Shown piece after piece: positions 1 through 8,899 of a stretch of 57,477 nucleotides of DNA. A program made the position numbers and the translations under genes. Source of the DNA: Metabacillus mangrovi (GTDB lineage Bacteria; Bacillota; Bacilli; Bacillales; Bacillaceae); contig NZ_WMIB01000024.1 of assembly GCF_009711125.1 (NCBI RefSeq), forward strand, positions 1-57,477, in the 5' to 3' direction. The first letter of the stretch is position 1. Every line of letters starts with the position of its first letter. The notes beneath the pieces were generated by a model. The model had not been told where the DNA came from and searched no databases. It saw nothing but the letters and a program-made list of their open reading frames with translations.

Positions 1-3
1 GAT

Positions 4-77
4 GGCTGGGCTAGCTGGATTCGAACCAACGCATGACGGAGTCAAAGTCCGTTGCCTTACCGCTTGGCTATAGCCCA
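4..77 (-). tRNA. tRNA-Gln (TTG)
   Basis: The reverse complement folds as a 74-nt cloverleaf with the CCA end encoded. The anticodon loop reads CTTTGAC, giving anticodon TTG (glutamine). The T-loop GGTTCGAATCC is canonical. It is the leftmost of five tRNAs on the minus strand and the cluster probably continues beyond the window edge. Confidence 0.95.
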
Positions 78-92
78 CTATTAAAATCTCTC

Positions 93-168
93 TGGTGGAG
101 GATGACGGGATCGAACCGCCGACCCTCTGCTTGTAAGGCAGATGCTCTCCCAGCTGAGCTAATCCTCC
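93..168 (-). tRNA. tRNA-Val (TAC)
   Basis: A 76-nt cloverleaf on the minus strand with encoded CCA. The anticodon stem TCTGC/GCAGA encloses a loop with anticodon TAC (valine). The D-arm AGCTCAGCTGGGAGAGC and the T-loop GTTCGATCC are standard. It is followed upstream by a 370-bp spacer filled with tandem repeats rather than by the next tRNA. Confidence 0.95.
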
Positions 169-170
169 GT

Positions 171-500
171 GGTTTCGGCTTGTGATGAGCGGCGTATTCC
201 GTCGTCGCTTTCAGTCGTTCGCATCCTCACGCACTTATGTGCGCTCCGGTGCTCTCTACTTCGGCTCCTAGGACTACTTGCTCCTCCCAACCCTCTTACG
301 TTTACTTTGTTGGGTGGTGGTTTCGGCTTGTGATGAGCGGCGCATTGCGTCGTCACCTTCAGTCGTTCGCATCCTAACGCACTGATGTGCGCTCCGGTGC
401 TCTCTACTTCGGTTCCTAGCACTGCTTGCTTCTCCCAACCCTCTTACGTTTACTTTGTTGGGTGGGGTTTCGGCTTGTGATGAGCGGCGTATTACGCTGC
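171..500. repeat. 148-bp tandem repeat between tRNA genes
   Basis: Two full copies (171-318 and 319-465) and a truncated third (from 466) start with GGTTTCGGCTTGTGATGAGC. The period is 148 then 147 bp, with scattered substitutions between copies. Each full copy ends in a hairpin built from CCCAAC and GTTGGG. No credible gene lies here; an open frame on the minus strand is only the repeat read through. Function unknown: it could be a processing spacer within a tRNA precursor or a remnant of a mobile sequence. Confidence 0.85.
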
Positions 501-538
501 CCAGCTGCCTGCTAGATTACTTGTCCCAAAATAAAAAA

Positions 539-610
539 TGACCCGTACGGGATTCGAACCCGTGTTACCGCCGTGAAAGGGCGGTGTCTTAACCGCTTGA
601 CCAACGGGCC
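539..610 (-). tRNA. tRNA-Glu (TTC)
   Basis: A 72-nt cloverleaf on the minus strand. The anticodon arm CCGCC-CTTTCAC-GGCGG gives anticodon TTC (glutamate). The discriminator A is followed by T-rich DNA, so CCA is not encoded, unlike in its neighbours. Confidence 0.95.
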
Positions 611-620
611 GTAAAATAGA

Positions 621-711
621 TGGCGGAGAAGGAGGGATTTGAACCCTCGCGCCGCTTACGCGACCTACACCCTTAGCAGGGGCGCCTCTTCAGCCACTTG
701 AGTACTTCCCC
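621..711 (-). tRNA. tRNA-Ser (GCT)
   Basis: A 91-nt class II tRNA on the minus strand with a long variable arm and encoded CCA. The anticodon loop CTGCTAA gives GCT (serine, AGC/AGU codons). Confidence 0.95.
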
Positions 712-725
712 ATCTGAAAATAAAA

Positions 726-800
726 TGGCTCCGCAGGCAGGACTCGAACCTGCGACCGATCGGTTAACAGCCGATAGCTCTACCACTGAGCTACTGCGGA
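726..800 (-). tRNA. tRNA-Asn (GTT)
   Basis: A 75-nt cloverleaf on the minus strand with encoded CCA. The anticodon loop CTGTTAA gives GTT (asparagine). It is the promoter-proximal tRNA of the visible cluster; AT-rich DNA follows upstream. Confidence 0.95.
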
Positions 801-931
801 ACAATAAATAGCAGACTTCTTTGATTATAGATAAATTATTACACAAAGTCAACATCTATATACATTCGCAATGTCTGAATGTGGCGTCTTTCCCGACGGC
901 TTTTATAATTTATCATACATACAGAAGTTCG

Positions 932-1381
932 TCAACCGACTTTCTGAATTTTCCCGCCGCATTTTCCACAAACATATTTCTTTGTGTCCATCCTTCTTTT
1001 GCGTTCATATTTTTGCGAACAAGTTCCGCACTTATACAAATGAATCGTATTCGGTGTCCGAAGCTTTTGGATCGGCGTGCAGAAACGCGGGGCACCTACT
1101 TCCGCAAGCAGCTTTCTGAAATCGTGGTCCCGGTGTTTATAGCCCTTGCCTTCCAGATGCAGATGGTAGTGGCAAAGCTCATGCTTGATAATGCCAATAA
1201 GCTCTTCTCTGCCATGCTCCACCCAGTGTTTTGGATTGATTTCGATGTTGTGGGAAGAAAGCATGTACCTTCCCCCTGTTGTACGGAGTCTGTTATTGAA
1301 CACCGCTTTATGGGTAAATGATTTATGGAAACAGGAAGAAGAAATTTCTTCCACCAGTAATTGAAGTTCATGCTGAGTCAT
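932..1381 (-). CDS. SprT-like zinc metalloprotease family protein (YdcK-like)
   Basis: A 149-residue SprT-like protein, the size of B. subtilis YdcK. The zinc-protease signature HELCH lies at residues 67-71 with a further downstream histidine cluster. A C-terminal zinc ribbon is visible as two CxxC pairs (CGTC and CGKC), a layout shared with the SprT/Spartan family, in which the protease domain acts on DNA-bound or damaged proteins. Whether bacterial short forms are active proteases is not established. Position between the tRNA cluster and cmpA/tex is as in B. subtilis. The ATG lies just after a weak ribosome binding site. Confidence 0.85.
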   Translation of the reverse strand: MTQHELQLLVEEISSSCFHKSFTHKAVFNNRLRTTGGRYMLSSHNIEINPKHWVEHGREELIGIIKHELCHYHLHLEGKGYKHRDHDFRKLLAEVGAPRFCTPIQKLRTPNTIHLYKCGTCSQKYERKRRMDTKKYVCGKCGGKIQKVG

Positions 1382-1487
1382 GTTAACACCCTTTATTTAA
1401 TGACCCGGTCGGCGAACGGGACATTTTATCGTTGCATACATTAGCTAATACCCATACTCCATTATACCGATTAAGGAGGCATGAGCA

Positions 1488-1598
1488 ATGCCATCATGGC
1501 TGAAAAATCAGATGATGCGTGCATATCTTGAAAAGAACAGCTATCAGATCAGACTTTTAAATCAATGCTGGTATTTTTACAGGAAAAAACACTGCTGA
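1488..1598 (+). CDS. cmpA: CmpA, spore cortex morphogenetic adaptor (36 aa)
   Basis: A 36-codon gene starting at ATG 1488, nine bases after AAGGAGG. The peptide begins MPSWLKNQMM and ends in CWYFYRKKHC, which I recognise as CmpA. In B. subtilis CmpA (37 aa) is made in the mother cell during sporulation and delivers defective SpoIVA to ClpXP, so it acts as a quality-control adaptor for the spore envelope. It sits between the SprT-like gene and tex exactly as in B. subtilis. A different ATG at 1481 is out of frame. The stop codon lies inside the terminator hairpin. Confidence 0.9.
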   Translation: MPSWLKNQMMRAYLEKNSYQIRLLNQCWYFYRKKHC

Positions 1599-1620
1599 AA
1601 AAGAAGCAGTGTTTTATTTC
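1586..1620. terminator. Bidirectional terminator between cmpA and tex
   Basis: An 11-bp perfect stem AAAACACTGCT / AGCAGTGTTTT with an 8-base loop. T-runs on both strands let it serve both cmpA (plus) and tex (minus). It contains the cmpA stop codon. Confidence 0.85.
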
Positions 1621-1626
1621 TGTCGG

Positions 1627-3792
1627 TTACGATTGATCAGTAAGCATCGTGAGGGAAACCCTTCCCTTGTGAACATCAACCGAATCCACCCAGACCGTAA
1701 CAACGTCTCCGACACTTACAACGTCGAGCGGATGTTTTACATATTGACGGCTCAGCTTGGAAATATGCACAAGCCCGTCTTGCTTTACACCGATATCGAC
1801 AAAGGCGCCGAAGTCCACTACGTTTCTGACAGTCCCCTGCAATTCGAGTCCTTTGCTGAGATCTTCAAGCTTCAGGACATTTTTCTTGAGCAGCGGCTTG
1901 GAAACCTCATCCCGCGGATCCCTTCCCGGCTGGACAAGCGCATCGCAAATATCTCTCATCGTCAATTCGCCGATCCCGAACTCTTCAGCTGCTGCTTTCA
2001 GATCAACCGTCTTTATTTTTTCACTTAACGCTTCACTCCCGAGATCTCCGGCTGTTGCTTTCAATTGCTTGAGAAGACCTGTCGCGACTTTATAGCTCTC
2101 GGGATGAATGGCTGTCCGGTCAAGAGGCTGGTCTCCATCCATCACGCGCAAAAATCCAACGGCCTGCTCGTAGGTTTTCGCACCAAGGCGGGGAATGCCT
2201 TTCAGCTGTGTCCGGCTTGTAATCTTGCCAAGCTCCTCCCGCTTGTTCACAATGTTCTGCGCAACGGCTTTGGAAAGCCCGGAGACGTACTGCAGCAAAG
2301 CGGGTGATGCGGTGTTTACATTCACGCCGACACGGTTTACAACGGTTTCCACTACAAAAGTAAGGGAATCATTTAAATTCCGCTGGCTGACATCATGCTG
2401 ATACTGGCCGACACCCACTGATTTCGGGTCAATTTTCACAAGCTCCGCCAACGGATCTTGAAGTCTTCTTGCAATGGATACAGCACTCCGCTCTTCTACT
2501 TTTAAATCCGGGAACTCTTCCCTCGCCAGGTCAGATGCTGAATACACGCTTGCTCCTGCCTCATTCACGATCAGATAAGCAAGGTCTTTACCCGACTGCT
2601 GAATCGCATCTGCGACGAGCTGTTCACTTTCTCTTGAAGCTGTCCCGTTGCCTACAGCAATTACCTCGATCTGATGCTGATCAATCAGCTTCAAGATGGT
2701 TTGAATCGCTTCTTCTCTCTTGTTCACCGGAGCGTGGGGGTAGATCACGCCGATATAGAGGACCTTGCCTGTTTCGCTTACGGCTGCGAGTTTGCAGCCT
2801 GTCCGATATGCTGGATCCAATCCGAGGACAACCCTTCCTTTCAAAGGGGGCTGCAGAAGAAGATTCTTCAGGTTTTCAGAAAAAATGTGAATCGCTTGTT
2901 CATCCGCCTTTTCGGTTAACTCTTTGCGGATTTCCCTTTCAACAGAAGGTTCGATCAGCCGCTTATAGGCATCTTCAATTGCTTCCTCCATCAAGTGCTG
3001 GACAGTGGTGTTTCTTGACTTCAGCTCTTTTCTTTTCAGATAACTGATAATCTGGTCTGCCGGAGGAGTGATGGCCGCCCTTAAAATTCCTTCCTTCTCT
3101 CCGCGGTTGATGGCAAGGATTCTGTGGGGGGCTGCCTTATGTACAGGCTCTTCGTATTCATAATACATTTCAAATACATTCTTTTCGTCTTTTTCCTGAT
3201 CCTTAGCTGATGTGACAAGGCTGCCCTTTCTAAAGGTTTGCTCTCTGATCCATTTCCGGTATTCCGGCTCATCCGCAATTCGTTCAGCAGCAATATCCTT
3301 GGCTCCTTGAAGGGCATCTTCAGGCGTCGCAACACCCGCTTCTTCATTAATAAATTCGAGCGCCTTCTTTTCAGGGGCTTCTGAAGCAGGCAGCTTCATC
3401 ATCCACTGCGCCAGCGGCTCCAGGCCTCTCTCCTTCGCAATCGCTGCTTTTGTACGGCGCTTTTGCTTATAGGGTCTGTATAGATCCTCTACTTGCTGAA
3501 GTTTTACAGCAGACCCGATCTCTTTTTTCAGCTCTTCAGTCAGCTTGCCCTGCTCTTCGATCAACCTGAGAACTTCCCCTTTCCGGCTCTCAAGGTTTTG
3601 CATATACTGCCATGCTTCTGAGATCTCTTTAATCTGGACCTCATCCAGCGCACCCGTCTGTTCCTTGCGGTAACGGGCAATAAAAGGGACTGTATTCCCT
3701 TCATCAAGCAGCTGAATTACACTCCTCACCTGCTTTAAGGGAATAGATAAAGATTCTGTCATTGCTTTAAGTAAACGTTCCTGGTTTTCCAT
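1627..3792 (-). CDS. tex: Tex-family RNA-binding transcription accessory protein
   Basis: A 721-residue Tex homologue (YdcI position in B. subtilis). It shows the N-terminal helical Tex region, a central YqgF/RNase H-like fold (GLDPAYRTGCK near residue 325), helix-hairpin-helix motifs (SGLSKAVAQNIV and GIPRLGAKTYEQAVGF), and a C-terminal S1 RNA-binding domain (about 645-715, GAFVDIGVKQDGLVHIS). Full family length with no sign of decay. Family knowledge: Tex proteins bind RNA and associate with transcription complexes. The ATG is preceded by CCGGAGGAG. It is transcribed alone, downstream of the sigB operon terminator. Confidence 0.95.
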   Translation of the reverse strand: MENQERLLKAMTESLSIPLKQVRSVIQLLDEGNTVPFIARYRKEQTGALDEVQIKEISEAWQYMQNLESRKGEVLRLIEEQGKLTEELKKEIGSAVKLQQVEDLYRPYKQKRRTKAAIAKERGLEPLAQWMMKLPASEAPEKKALEFINEEAGVATPEDALQGAKDIAAERIADEPEYRKWIREQTFRKGSLVTSAKDQEKDEKNVFEMYYEYEEPVHKAAPHRILAINRGEKEGILRAAITPPADQIISYLKRKELKSRNTTVQHLMEEAIEDAYKRLIEPSVEREIRKELTEKADEQAIHIFSENLKNLLLQPPLKGRVVLGLDPAYRTGCKLAAVSETGKVLYIGVIYPHAPVNKREEAIQTILKLIDQHQIEVIAVGNGTASRESEQLVADAIQQSGKDLAYLIVNEAGASVYSASDLAREEFPDLKVEERSAVSIARRLQDPLAELVKIDPKSVGVGQYQHDVSQRNLNDSLTFVVETVVNRVGVNVNTASPALLQYVSGLSKAVAQNIVNKREELGKITSRTQLKGIPRLGAKTYEQAVGFLRVMDGDQPLDRTAIHPESYKVATGLLKQLKATAGDLGSEALSEKIKTVDLKAAAEEFGIGELTMRDICDALVQPGRDPRDEVSKPLLKKNVLKLEDLSKGLELQGTVRNVVDFGAFVDIGVKQDGLVHISKLSRQYVKHPLDVVSVGDVVTVWVDSVDVHKGRVSLTMLTDQS

Positions 3793-3869
3793 ACGTCTCC
3801 TCCGGTTAGCGGGATGACTCTATCATAGCAAAAAACCTTAAAGGATTTACAGCACATGTGCCATCTCAT

Positions 3870-3912
3870 AATAAAAAGCCGCCCAAATTCCAGTTAGAAA
3901 ATTTGGCCGGCT
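3870..3912 (-). terminator. Terminator of the sigB operon
   Basis: Stem AGCCGGCCAAATT / AATTTGGGCGGCT (one mismatch) followed on the minus strand by a T-run. The 5' half of the stem overlaps the last codons of rsbX. Confidence 0.8.
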
Positions 3913-4493
3913 ATATAAGTCAGATCATCGTCCCGCTCTTTCGTAAAAGGCTCAAGGAAAGTGGAAATTTCCTCGATTGTTTCATGATTTTTAAGCAGTG
4001 ATTTAATGGCTGTGATTTTTAGTCCGTCTGAATGGATAATGAATTTAGCGCCTGATTGGTAGGAATAGCTGCTGATTTTATATTTTTGGGGTTTGCCTGA
4101 CATATAACCGAGGATTGGCAGAGGATATACGAAATCTCCTGAAGGGTTATGCATGACAAAACGTATATTTCCGACAGATCCATAGGTCAGCTGCTGATCT
4201 GCGAAGGTCATCTTAAAGATCCCGACTGTAGCTCCCCGCTTTTCTTTAAGAGCGGTGTTGCACTTTTCCAGCAGCTGGCCGACCTCTTCTTCATGACAGC
4301 ATTTGACCAATTCGGTTATGACCTGGGAAGATTCATGAGCTAATTCACCGCTCCCAAGCCCGTCAGCCAGCACACATATAAAATAATCCTCTGTGGTCGT
4401 CATAAAAAAACTGTCTCCGCAGAGGGATTTTCCCTTTTTTTGAAGTTGGAAGGCCAAAGCGCGGACCTTTTCATTTGTTACCCTTTCGATCAT
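3894..4493 (-). CDS. rsbX: RsbX, PP2C-type phosphatase, feedback control of sigma-B
   Basis: A 199-residue short PP2C phosphatase at the end of the sigB operon. Metal-binding acidic motifs are visible (GDSFF near residue 26 and LADGLGSGE at 42-50). In B. subtilis RsbX dephosphorylates RsbS and RsbR in the stressosome, resetting it after stress. The start overlaps the sigB stop by 4 bp, so the two are translationally coupled. Its position in the operon supports the call over other short PP2C proteins. Confidence 0.93.
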   Translation of the reverse strand: MIERVTNEKVRALAFQLQKKGKSLCGDSFFMTTTEDYFICVLADGLGSGELAHESSQVITELVKCCHEEEVGQLLEKCNTALKEKRGATVGIFKMTFADQQLTYGSVGNIRFVMHNPSGDFVYPLPILGYMSGKPQKYKISSYSYQSGAKFIIHSDGLKITAIKSLLKNHETIEEISTFLEPFTKERDDDLTYIAGQIF

Positions 4494-5281
4494 TGATAAT
4501 ACTCCAATGATTTATCGGCAGCCAGCGCTTCCTTCAGCTTATGAATCGCTCTCCGCTGAAGCCTGGAAACATGCATCTGTGAGATGCCGAGTTCTTCTCC
4601 AGCTTCTTTCTGGCTTTTGTTTTCAATAAATGTAAGCTGGATAATCTGCTTTTCACGATCTGATAGAACATGAAGCACACTCTCAAGCATCATCCGCTGA
4701 TTGACACGTTCAAATCCGTCATCCTGGGAACCGACAATATCAAGAATGGTAACTGTGCTTCCATCCGGGTCGGCCTCAATGGAATGATCAACAGACAGAG
4801 CCTGATAGCTTTTGCCCATTTCCATCGTTTCCAGCACTTCTTCTTCCGTTACCTCAAGGTATTCTGCTATCTCGTATACTCTCGGGGACCGCTGAAGGTT
4901 ATTTGTTAACTCATCTACAGCCGCTTTGATTTTCGGTCCGAGCTCCTTGATTCTCCTCGGAACATGCACACTCCATGTTTTATCCCGCAGGAACCGCTTG
5001 ATCTCCCCGATAATCGTAGGAATCGCAAATGCTTCAAATGATTTTCCGACCTCAGAATCGTACCTTCTGATTGCTCCAAGCAATCCGATCATTCCCACCT
5101 GAAGCAGATCCTCATGAAAGCTTTTACCGCGCGAATACTTTTTGGCAAGGGTCTCTACCAGTCCTCTGTAATGATGCACCAGATCAGTCTGGGCTTGATC
5201 ATCCTGAGTCTTCTGGTAAGCGGCAATCAGGTCGTTTACCTGGTCCTTAGTTAGCTTCGTAGTTTGTGATGGTTGTGTCAT
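4490..5281 (-). CDS. sigB: General stress sigma factor sigma-B
   Basis: A 263-residue sigma-70 group 3 factor. Region 2 (HEDLLQVGMIGLLGAIRRYD around 57-76) and region 4 with its helix-turn-helix (GEELGISQMHVSRLQRRAIH near 228-247) are intact. Sigma-B directs the general stress regulon and is held inactive by RsbW. The 5' end overlaps rsbW by 35 bp, as is usual for this operon. Its own promoter type is present upstream of rsbV, giving autoregulation. Confidence 0.97.
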   Translation of the reverse strand: MTQPSQTTKLTKDQVNDLIAAYQKTQDDQAQTDLVHHYRGLVETLAKKYSRGKSFHEDLLQVGMIGLLGAIRRYDSEVGKSFEAFAIPTIIGEIKRFLRDKTWSVHVPRRIKELGPKIKAAVDELTNNLQRSPRVYEIAEYLEVTEEEVLETMEMGKSYQALSVDHSIEADPDGSTVTILDIVGSQDDGFERVNQRMMLESVLHVLSDREKQIIQLTFIENKSQKEAGEELGISQMHVSRLQRRAIHKLKEALAADKSLEYYQ

Positions 5282-5729
5282 GATTCACCCGCTCCCCGTT
5301 TAAGAACTTGGTTAAAAACACGGTGACTCCAGTGCTGATCTGCACCCGGACCTCATCCATGAGCGTTTCCATCAAGTAAAGGCCTAACCCTCCTTCCGGA
5401 AGGGAATCAACGCTGGAATTTGAAGAGTAAGGACCGAGTTCCTTTTTCTTTTCTTCGAAATTGAAACTTTGCCCAGTATCGGAAACCATTACTTCAAGGC
5501 GGTCTTCATACAGACCAAAACCGATATTCACTTCACCTTTATCAACATTTTTATAGGCATGCTGCACAGCATTTGTGCACGCTTCGCTTGTGGCAATTTT
5601 CAAGTCTTCAATTTCATCGTAGGAATAACCCATGCGGCTCGCAATCCCCGATAGCGTCAGGCGGACGATGCCTACGTATTCGGGTCTTGCAGGAATTTTC
5701 ATTTCAATGTAATCCACTACTGAACTCAT
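5247..5729 (-). CDS. rsbW: RsbW, anti-sigma-B factor and RsbV kinase
   Basis: A 160-residue GHKL-type serine kinase. The ATP-binding N box ([11 protein letters not shown]) and G box ([10 protein letters not shown]) are clear. RsbW binds sigma-B and blocks it; when unphosphorylated RsbV accumulates, RsbW switches partner and sigma-B is released. Start codon overlaps the rsbV stop by 4 bp, and the 3' end overlaps sigB, which keeps antagonist, switch and sigma factor in fixed ratio. Confidence 0.96.
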   Translation of the reverse strand: MSSVVDYIEMKIPARPEYVGIVRLTLSGIASRMGYSYDEIEDLKIATSEACTNAVQHAYKNVDKGEVNIGFGLYEDRLEVMVSDTGQSFNFEEKKKELGPYSSNSSVDSLPEGGLGLYLMETLMDEVRVQISTGVTVFLTKFLNGERVNHDTTITNYEAN

Positions 5730-6058
5730 TGTACCCCACCCTCTGCTTTTGATGAAATATCGATGATGTCATTTAGACCCGTGATTGTAAAAAGTCTTTC
5801 AAGCCGGTCTGACAGTTCTACAAGGCGCAATTCTCCATCATTTTTCCTTACGTTTTTCAGAAGGCCTACGAATACTCCAAGACCTGTACTGTCCATATAC
5901 GAAACATCGCGAAGACTTATCGTCAGCTGGGGATTGCTCTGCTCAGCAAGAGGAAGCAGCTCTTCTCTCAGTTTAGGCGCCGTATATGCATCTATTTCAC
6001 CTGCTACAGTGACTTTTGTTAAATCGTTCATATTTTCGATAACTGTTTTTAAATTCAT
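5726..6058 (-). CDS. rsbV: RsbV, anti-anti-sigma factor (STAS domain)
   Basis: A 110-residue single STAS domain. The phosphoacceptor region [10 protein letters not shown] places the modified serine at residue 57, equivalent to Ser56 in B. subtilis. Phosphorylated by RsbW and dephosphorylated by RsbU (and, in B. subtilis, RsbP). It is the first gene after the internal sigma-B promoter, so stress amplifies rsbV-rsbW-sigB-rsbX but not the upstream stressosome genes. GAGGTGA precedes the ATG. Confidence 0.96.
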   Translation of the reverse strand: MNLKTVIENMNDLTKVTVAGEIDAYTAPKLREELLPLAEQSNPQLTISLRDVSYMDSTGLGVFVGLLKNVRKNDGELRLVELSDRLERLFTITGLNDIIDISSKAEGGVQ

Positions 6059-6099
6059 TATCCATTCACCTCAGACTTGACGTATTATGCTATGGTTTT

Positions 6100-6125
6100 T
6101 TACCCGAATCATTTGGCAGTTAAAC
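6100..6125 (-). promoter_or_regulatory. Sigma-B promoter upstream of rsbV
   Basis: On the minus strand GTTTAA, 14 bases, then GGGTAA: a near-consensus sigma-B promoter (consensus from memory GTTTAA-N12-15-GGGTAT). The -35 box contains the stop codon of rsbU. B. subtilis has its internal autoregulatory promoter at the same place. Confidence 0.85.
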
Positions 6126-7127
6126 CTTCCGCCGGATGATGATCAGTGTAAAATCATCCCTCAGCTGGAAATCCTGCATAGTCAAAAATTCCTTATAAAT
6201 TGAGTCGGCTATTTTCTGTGCCGGAAGATGGCTATATTTTGTGATCATATCTGTAATCTCTTGTCTTTCAATAAAACCGTCCGAAGAACGGCTCTCTGAC
6301 ACTCCGTCTGAGAAGAGGATAACCATGTCCCCTTCTTCAATCTGCTTGTCATACTGCCTGTATTTGACGTTCTGGTCCACACCGAGGACGAGGCCTTTAG
6401 CATCAAGGTCCTGGAATGTATTATCTTTCCTGGAGAAGTAAAAACCCGGTTCATGGCCGGCTGATGCAAAAGAGAATAAATGCGTGTGCAAGTCATACAT
6501 CCCATAAAACATGGTGATGAACATGCTTGGATCCACATTCTGTTCTACTACCCGATTCAAATTTTCCAAAACATAGCCCGGTTCCTTCCGGGACTCAGGG
6601 AGGCTGTCCATCGTGTATTTGATCATAGACATGCAGAGAGCAGCAGGAATGCCTTTTCCGATTACATCGGCAAGAGCAATACTGATATGGTTCTCATCCT
6701 GAACAAAATGATGATAGTCCCCGTTCATTTGCTTGGACGGAATACTGACCGCTCCAATGTCCAATTCGTCACAAATCGGAATCTTCGTTTCAAGGAGCGT
6801 CTGCTGGACATTCGCTGCAATTTCAATTTCTGACTTGATTTCAAGCTGCTTGTCCCTTAGGATCTGATGCTCCTGATAAGCAAGTCCATAGCCCACCATC
6901 ACCTCAAGCAAAAAATCCAAAGAACTCAGTACATCTTCCTTCGTATCCGGGAACAGGTCCTGCAGAACCTTCCGGTGAATGCTCACAATTTCCTCTGGGG
7001 GAATTTGCTGCTGCAGGGTCTGTCTGCTGAATTTCTGCCCTTGGTACAAAGCGGTCTCTGTTAGTTCATTTATATAGTTATGAAGTAATTCTTTGTACTT
7101 TGATTCGATCACTTCTTTAAATTCCAT
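6120..7127 (-). CDS. rsbU: RsbU, PP2C phosphatase activating RsbV
   Basis: A 335-residue protein, identical in length to B. subtilis RsbU when begun at ATG 7127 behind GGAGG; a longer frame to 7208 lacks a ribosome binding site and overlaps rsbT. An N-terminal helical RsbT-binding domain (about 1-85) is followed by a PP2C/SpoIIE-type domain with metal motifs (IADVIGKGIPAALCMS-like region and FSDGVSESR). RsbT released from the stressosome binds the N domain and activates dephosphorylation of RsbV-P, so this is the environmental-stress input. Confidence 0.96.
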   Translation of the reverse strand: MEFKEVIESKYKELLHNYINELTETALYQGQKFSRQTLQQQIPPEEIVSIHRKVLQDLFPDTKEDVLSSLDFLLEVMVGYGLAYQEHQILRDKQLEIKSEIEIAANVQQTLLETKIPICDELDIGAVSIPSKQMNGDYHHFVQDENHISIALADVIGKGIPAALCMSMIKYTMDSLPESRKEPGYVLENLNRVVEQNVDPSMFITMFYGMYDLHTHLFSFASAGHEPGFYFSRKDNTFQDLDAKGLVLGVDQNVKYRQYDKQIEEGDMVILFSDGVSESRSSDGFIERQEITDMITKYSHLPAQKIADSIYKEFLTMQDFQLRDDFTLIIIRRKV

Positions 7128-7140
7128 AAAGGCCAGCCTC

Positions 7141-7542
7141 CTAGCGAAGCCATTTGACCGCACGAATGTCGGTCCCTTCTCCAGCAGCAGACTGAATGTT
7201 GAATTCATCCATCAGTCTTTTTACACCTGGCAACCCGGCCCCAAGCCCCCCTGAAGTAGAAAAGCCGTCTTCCATTACCTTTCTGATATCAGGAATTCCA
7301 GGACCACTGTCAATGGCTATTATTTTCAATCCTCTTTTTCCGTATTCTTCGATTTGCTCGATGCATAGCTGACCCTGGCCGGCATATAGATAAATATTCC
7401 TTGCGAGCTCAGAAATCGCTGTGGTGATCCTTGCCTGGTCCACCGTGCCGAAGCCAAGCTCTTTGGCTACATTGCGCCCCAGCTGCCGGGCTGCTACAAT
7501 GTCCCATTCTGTTACGATATTAACGCAGGATTGGTTGTCCAT
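7141..7542 (-). CDS. rsbT: RsbT, switch kinase of the stressosome
   Basis: A 133-residue GHKL kinase. N box (ELARNIYLYAG) and G box (GLGAGLPGVKRL) are intact. It phosphorylates RsbS and RsbR, leaves the stressosome and activates RsbU. It lies 3 bp after rsbS and 13 bp before rsbU, with the standard R-S-T-U order. Confidence 0.96.
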   Translation of the reverse strand: MDNQSCVNIVTEWDIVAARQLGRNVAKELGFGTVDQARITTAISELARNIYLYAGQGQLCIEQIEEYGKRGLKIIAIDSGPGIPDIRKVMEDGFSTSGGLGAGLPGVKRLMDEFNIQSAAGEGTDIRAVKWLR

Positions 7543-7545
7543 TGG

Positions 7546-7911
7546 CTATTCCCCCAATTCCTGCTGCAGCGTCTCTAGTCCTTTTTCTAAATCTAGTGCT
7601 GTCTTTACATCTTCAAGCTGTATGCCCAATTCGATCAGAGTAATGGCAACAGCCGGCTGGATGCCAGTCAGCACCACAGCTGCACCCATCAATTTAGACA
7701 TCCCGATAACGTCTCCCAGTACTTTTGCGATAAAAGAATCAATAACATCCACAGATGTTAAGTCAATAACTACGCCGTTTGCGCCGGTTTCGTGAATCTT
7801 ATGCAGCAGATCCTCCTGAAACTGAAGCGCTGTCTGGTCATCAAGCTCCCACTGAATGGAAATAAGGAGACAGTCTTTTAATTTGAGAATGGGTATTCTA
7901 GGCGTTCTCAT
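7546..7911 (-). CDS. rsbS: RsbS, stressosome scaffold STAS protein
   Basis: A 121-residue single STAS domain. Ser59 in VIDSF matches the phosphorylated Ser59 of B. subtilis RsbS. It forms the stressosome core with RsbR and holds RsbT until phosphorylated. Start overlaps the rsbR stop by 4 bp. Confidence 0.96.
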   Translation of the reverse strand: MRTPRIPILKLKDCLLISIQWELDDQTALQFQEDLLHKIHETGANGVVIDLTSVDVIDSFIAKVLGDVIGMSKLMGAAVVLTGIQPAVAITLIELGIQLEDVKTALDLEKGLETLQQELGE

Positions 7912-8744
7912 TCTAATTCCCCCGTTGAAACAATATTTCGATCTGTCATTTCCAAGGCAGCTTCAATGCCTTTTTGCAGTGAATTTTTCGTTGTGATTTG
8001 ATTCAGATTAATGCCCAGGTTCACAATTGTCTGGGCAATTTCAGGACGGATCCCTACCAGGAGGCATTTCGCCCCGACTAGCCGGACTGCTTCGGATGCC
8101 TGGATAATATGGTGGGCTACCATTGTATCGACAACCGGAACACCTGTAATATCAATCAGCACTACCTCAGAGCGGTGCTTCACCACTCCGTCCAGCAGAT
8201 TTTCCATAATACGCTTTGCTCTTTCTGTATCAATCGTGCCCACAAGAGGCATAACGGTTATATTTTCAAAAACAGGAATAAGCGGTGCAGACAATTCCTG
8301 AAGGGCTATTTTTTGAAGCGAAACAGTTCTTTCCCAGGAGGAAGCATATTCAAGCAGCAGCTGCTCCGTTAGAGGAGAAACCTTTTGATCGAATTGCCAT
8401 ACAAGCTTCATCTTGTCCTCTTCGGAAGAATGCTCTGTCATTTTATTAAAAATCAGAAGCCCGAGTTTTTTGACCCCTTTTGTAATAAAAGTCATTGACC
8501 ACCCCGACTGGACAATGCGGGATGTAAAGTCAGAGAGCAGCTGGTCTGCCTCTTCGGTGCTGCCCTCCATATATTGAATAAGAATTCCGATGAATTCCTG
8601 AGCTGTCTGTCTGTATACAGCATCAGACACAAAATCCGAATACTTCCGGTCATCGAGCTCCTTCAGCGCAAGATGCCACTCTTCCTGGATCTCGATCTGA
8701 TTCTCGTGCAAAAACGATAAAATCGAATTGTTCTCAAGATTCAA
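7908..8744 (-). CDS. rsbRA: RsbR, stressosome sensor (non-haem globin + STAS)
   Basis: A 278-residue protein with an N-terminal globin-like sensor region (about 1-145) and a C-terminal STAS domain. Both known phosphothreonines are conserved: Thr173 in GTIDTER and Thr207 in VVDTMV, keeping the 34-residue spacing of B. subtilis Thr171/Thr205. The STAS part is almost identical to RsbRA as I remember it, so this is the RsbRA paralogue. First gene of the eight-gene sigB operon. Confidence 0.95.
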   Translation of the reverse strand: MNLENNSILSFLHENQIEIQEEWHLALKELDDRKYSDFVSDAVYRQTAQEFIGILIQYMEGSTEEADQLLSDFTSRIVQSGWSMTFITKGVKKLGLLIFNKMTEHSSEEDKMKLVWQFDQKVSPLTEQLLLEYASSWERTVSLQKIALQELSAPLIPVFENITVMPLVGTIDTERAKRIMENLLDGVVKHRSEVVLIDITGVPVVDTMVAHHIIQASEAVRLVGAKCLLVGIRPEIAQTIVNLGINLNQITTKNSLQKGIEAALEMTDRNIVSTGELE

Positions 8745-8789
8745 GCCTGTCCCCCCTGTTCCCTGAACGGATTAAAATACACTGCCCCT

Positions 8790-8795
8790 ATTATA
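8790..8795 (-). promoter_or_regulatory. Possible sigma-A -10 box for the sigB operon
   Basis: TATAAT on the minus strand, 46 bp upstream of the rsbR start. The -35 region is T-rich but has no convincing hexamer at 17 bp, so only the -10 is marked. A GTTTAA farther upstream lacks a GGGTA partner. Confidence 0.4.
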
Positions 8796-8899
8796 CCTAT
8801 TTATGTAAACAAAAAAAAGGAATGTGCCGGTTAAACTTCGCTTCCAAGTTATGGTCTTTCTCCTGAATCCTTCTGTGCCGGACGATTCACTTCTTATTA

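Noticed and set aside
159-422. 87-codon open frame in the tRNA spacer
   Set aside because: It is the 148-bp repeat read through on the minus strand, beginning within tRNA-adjacent DNA.
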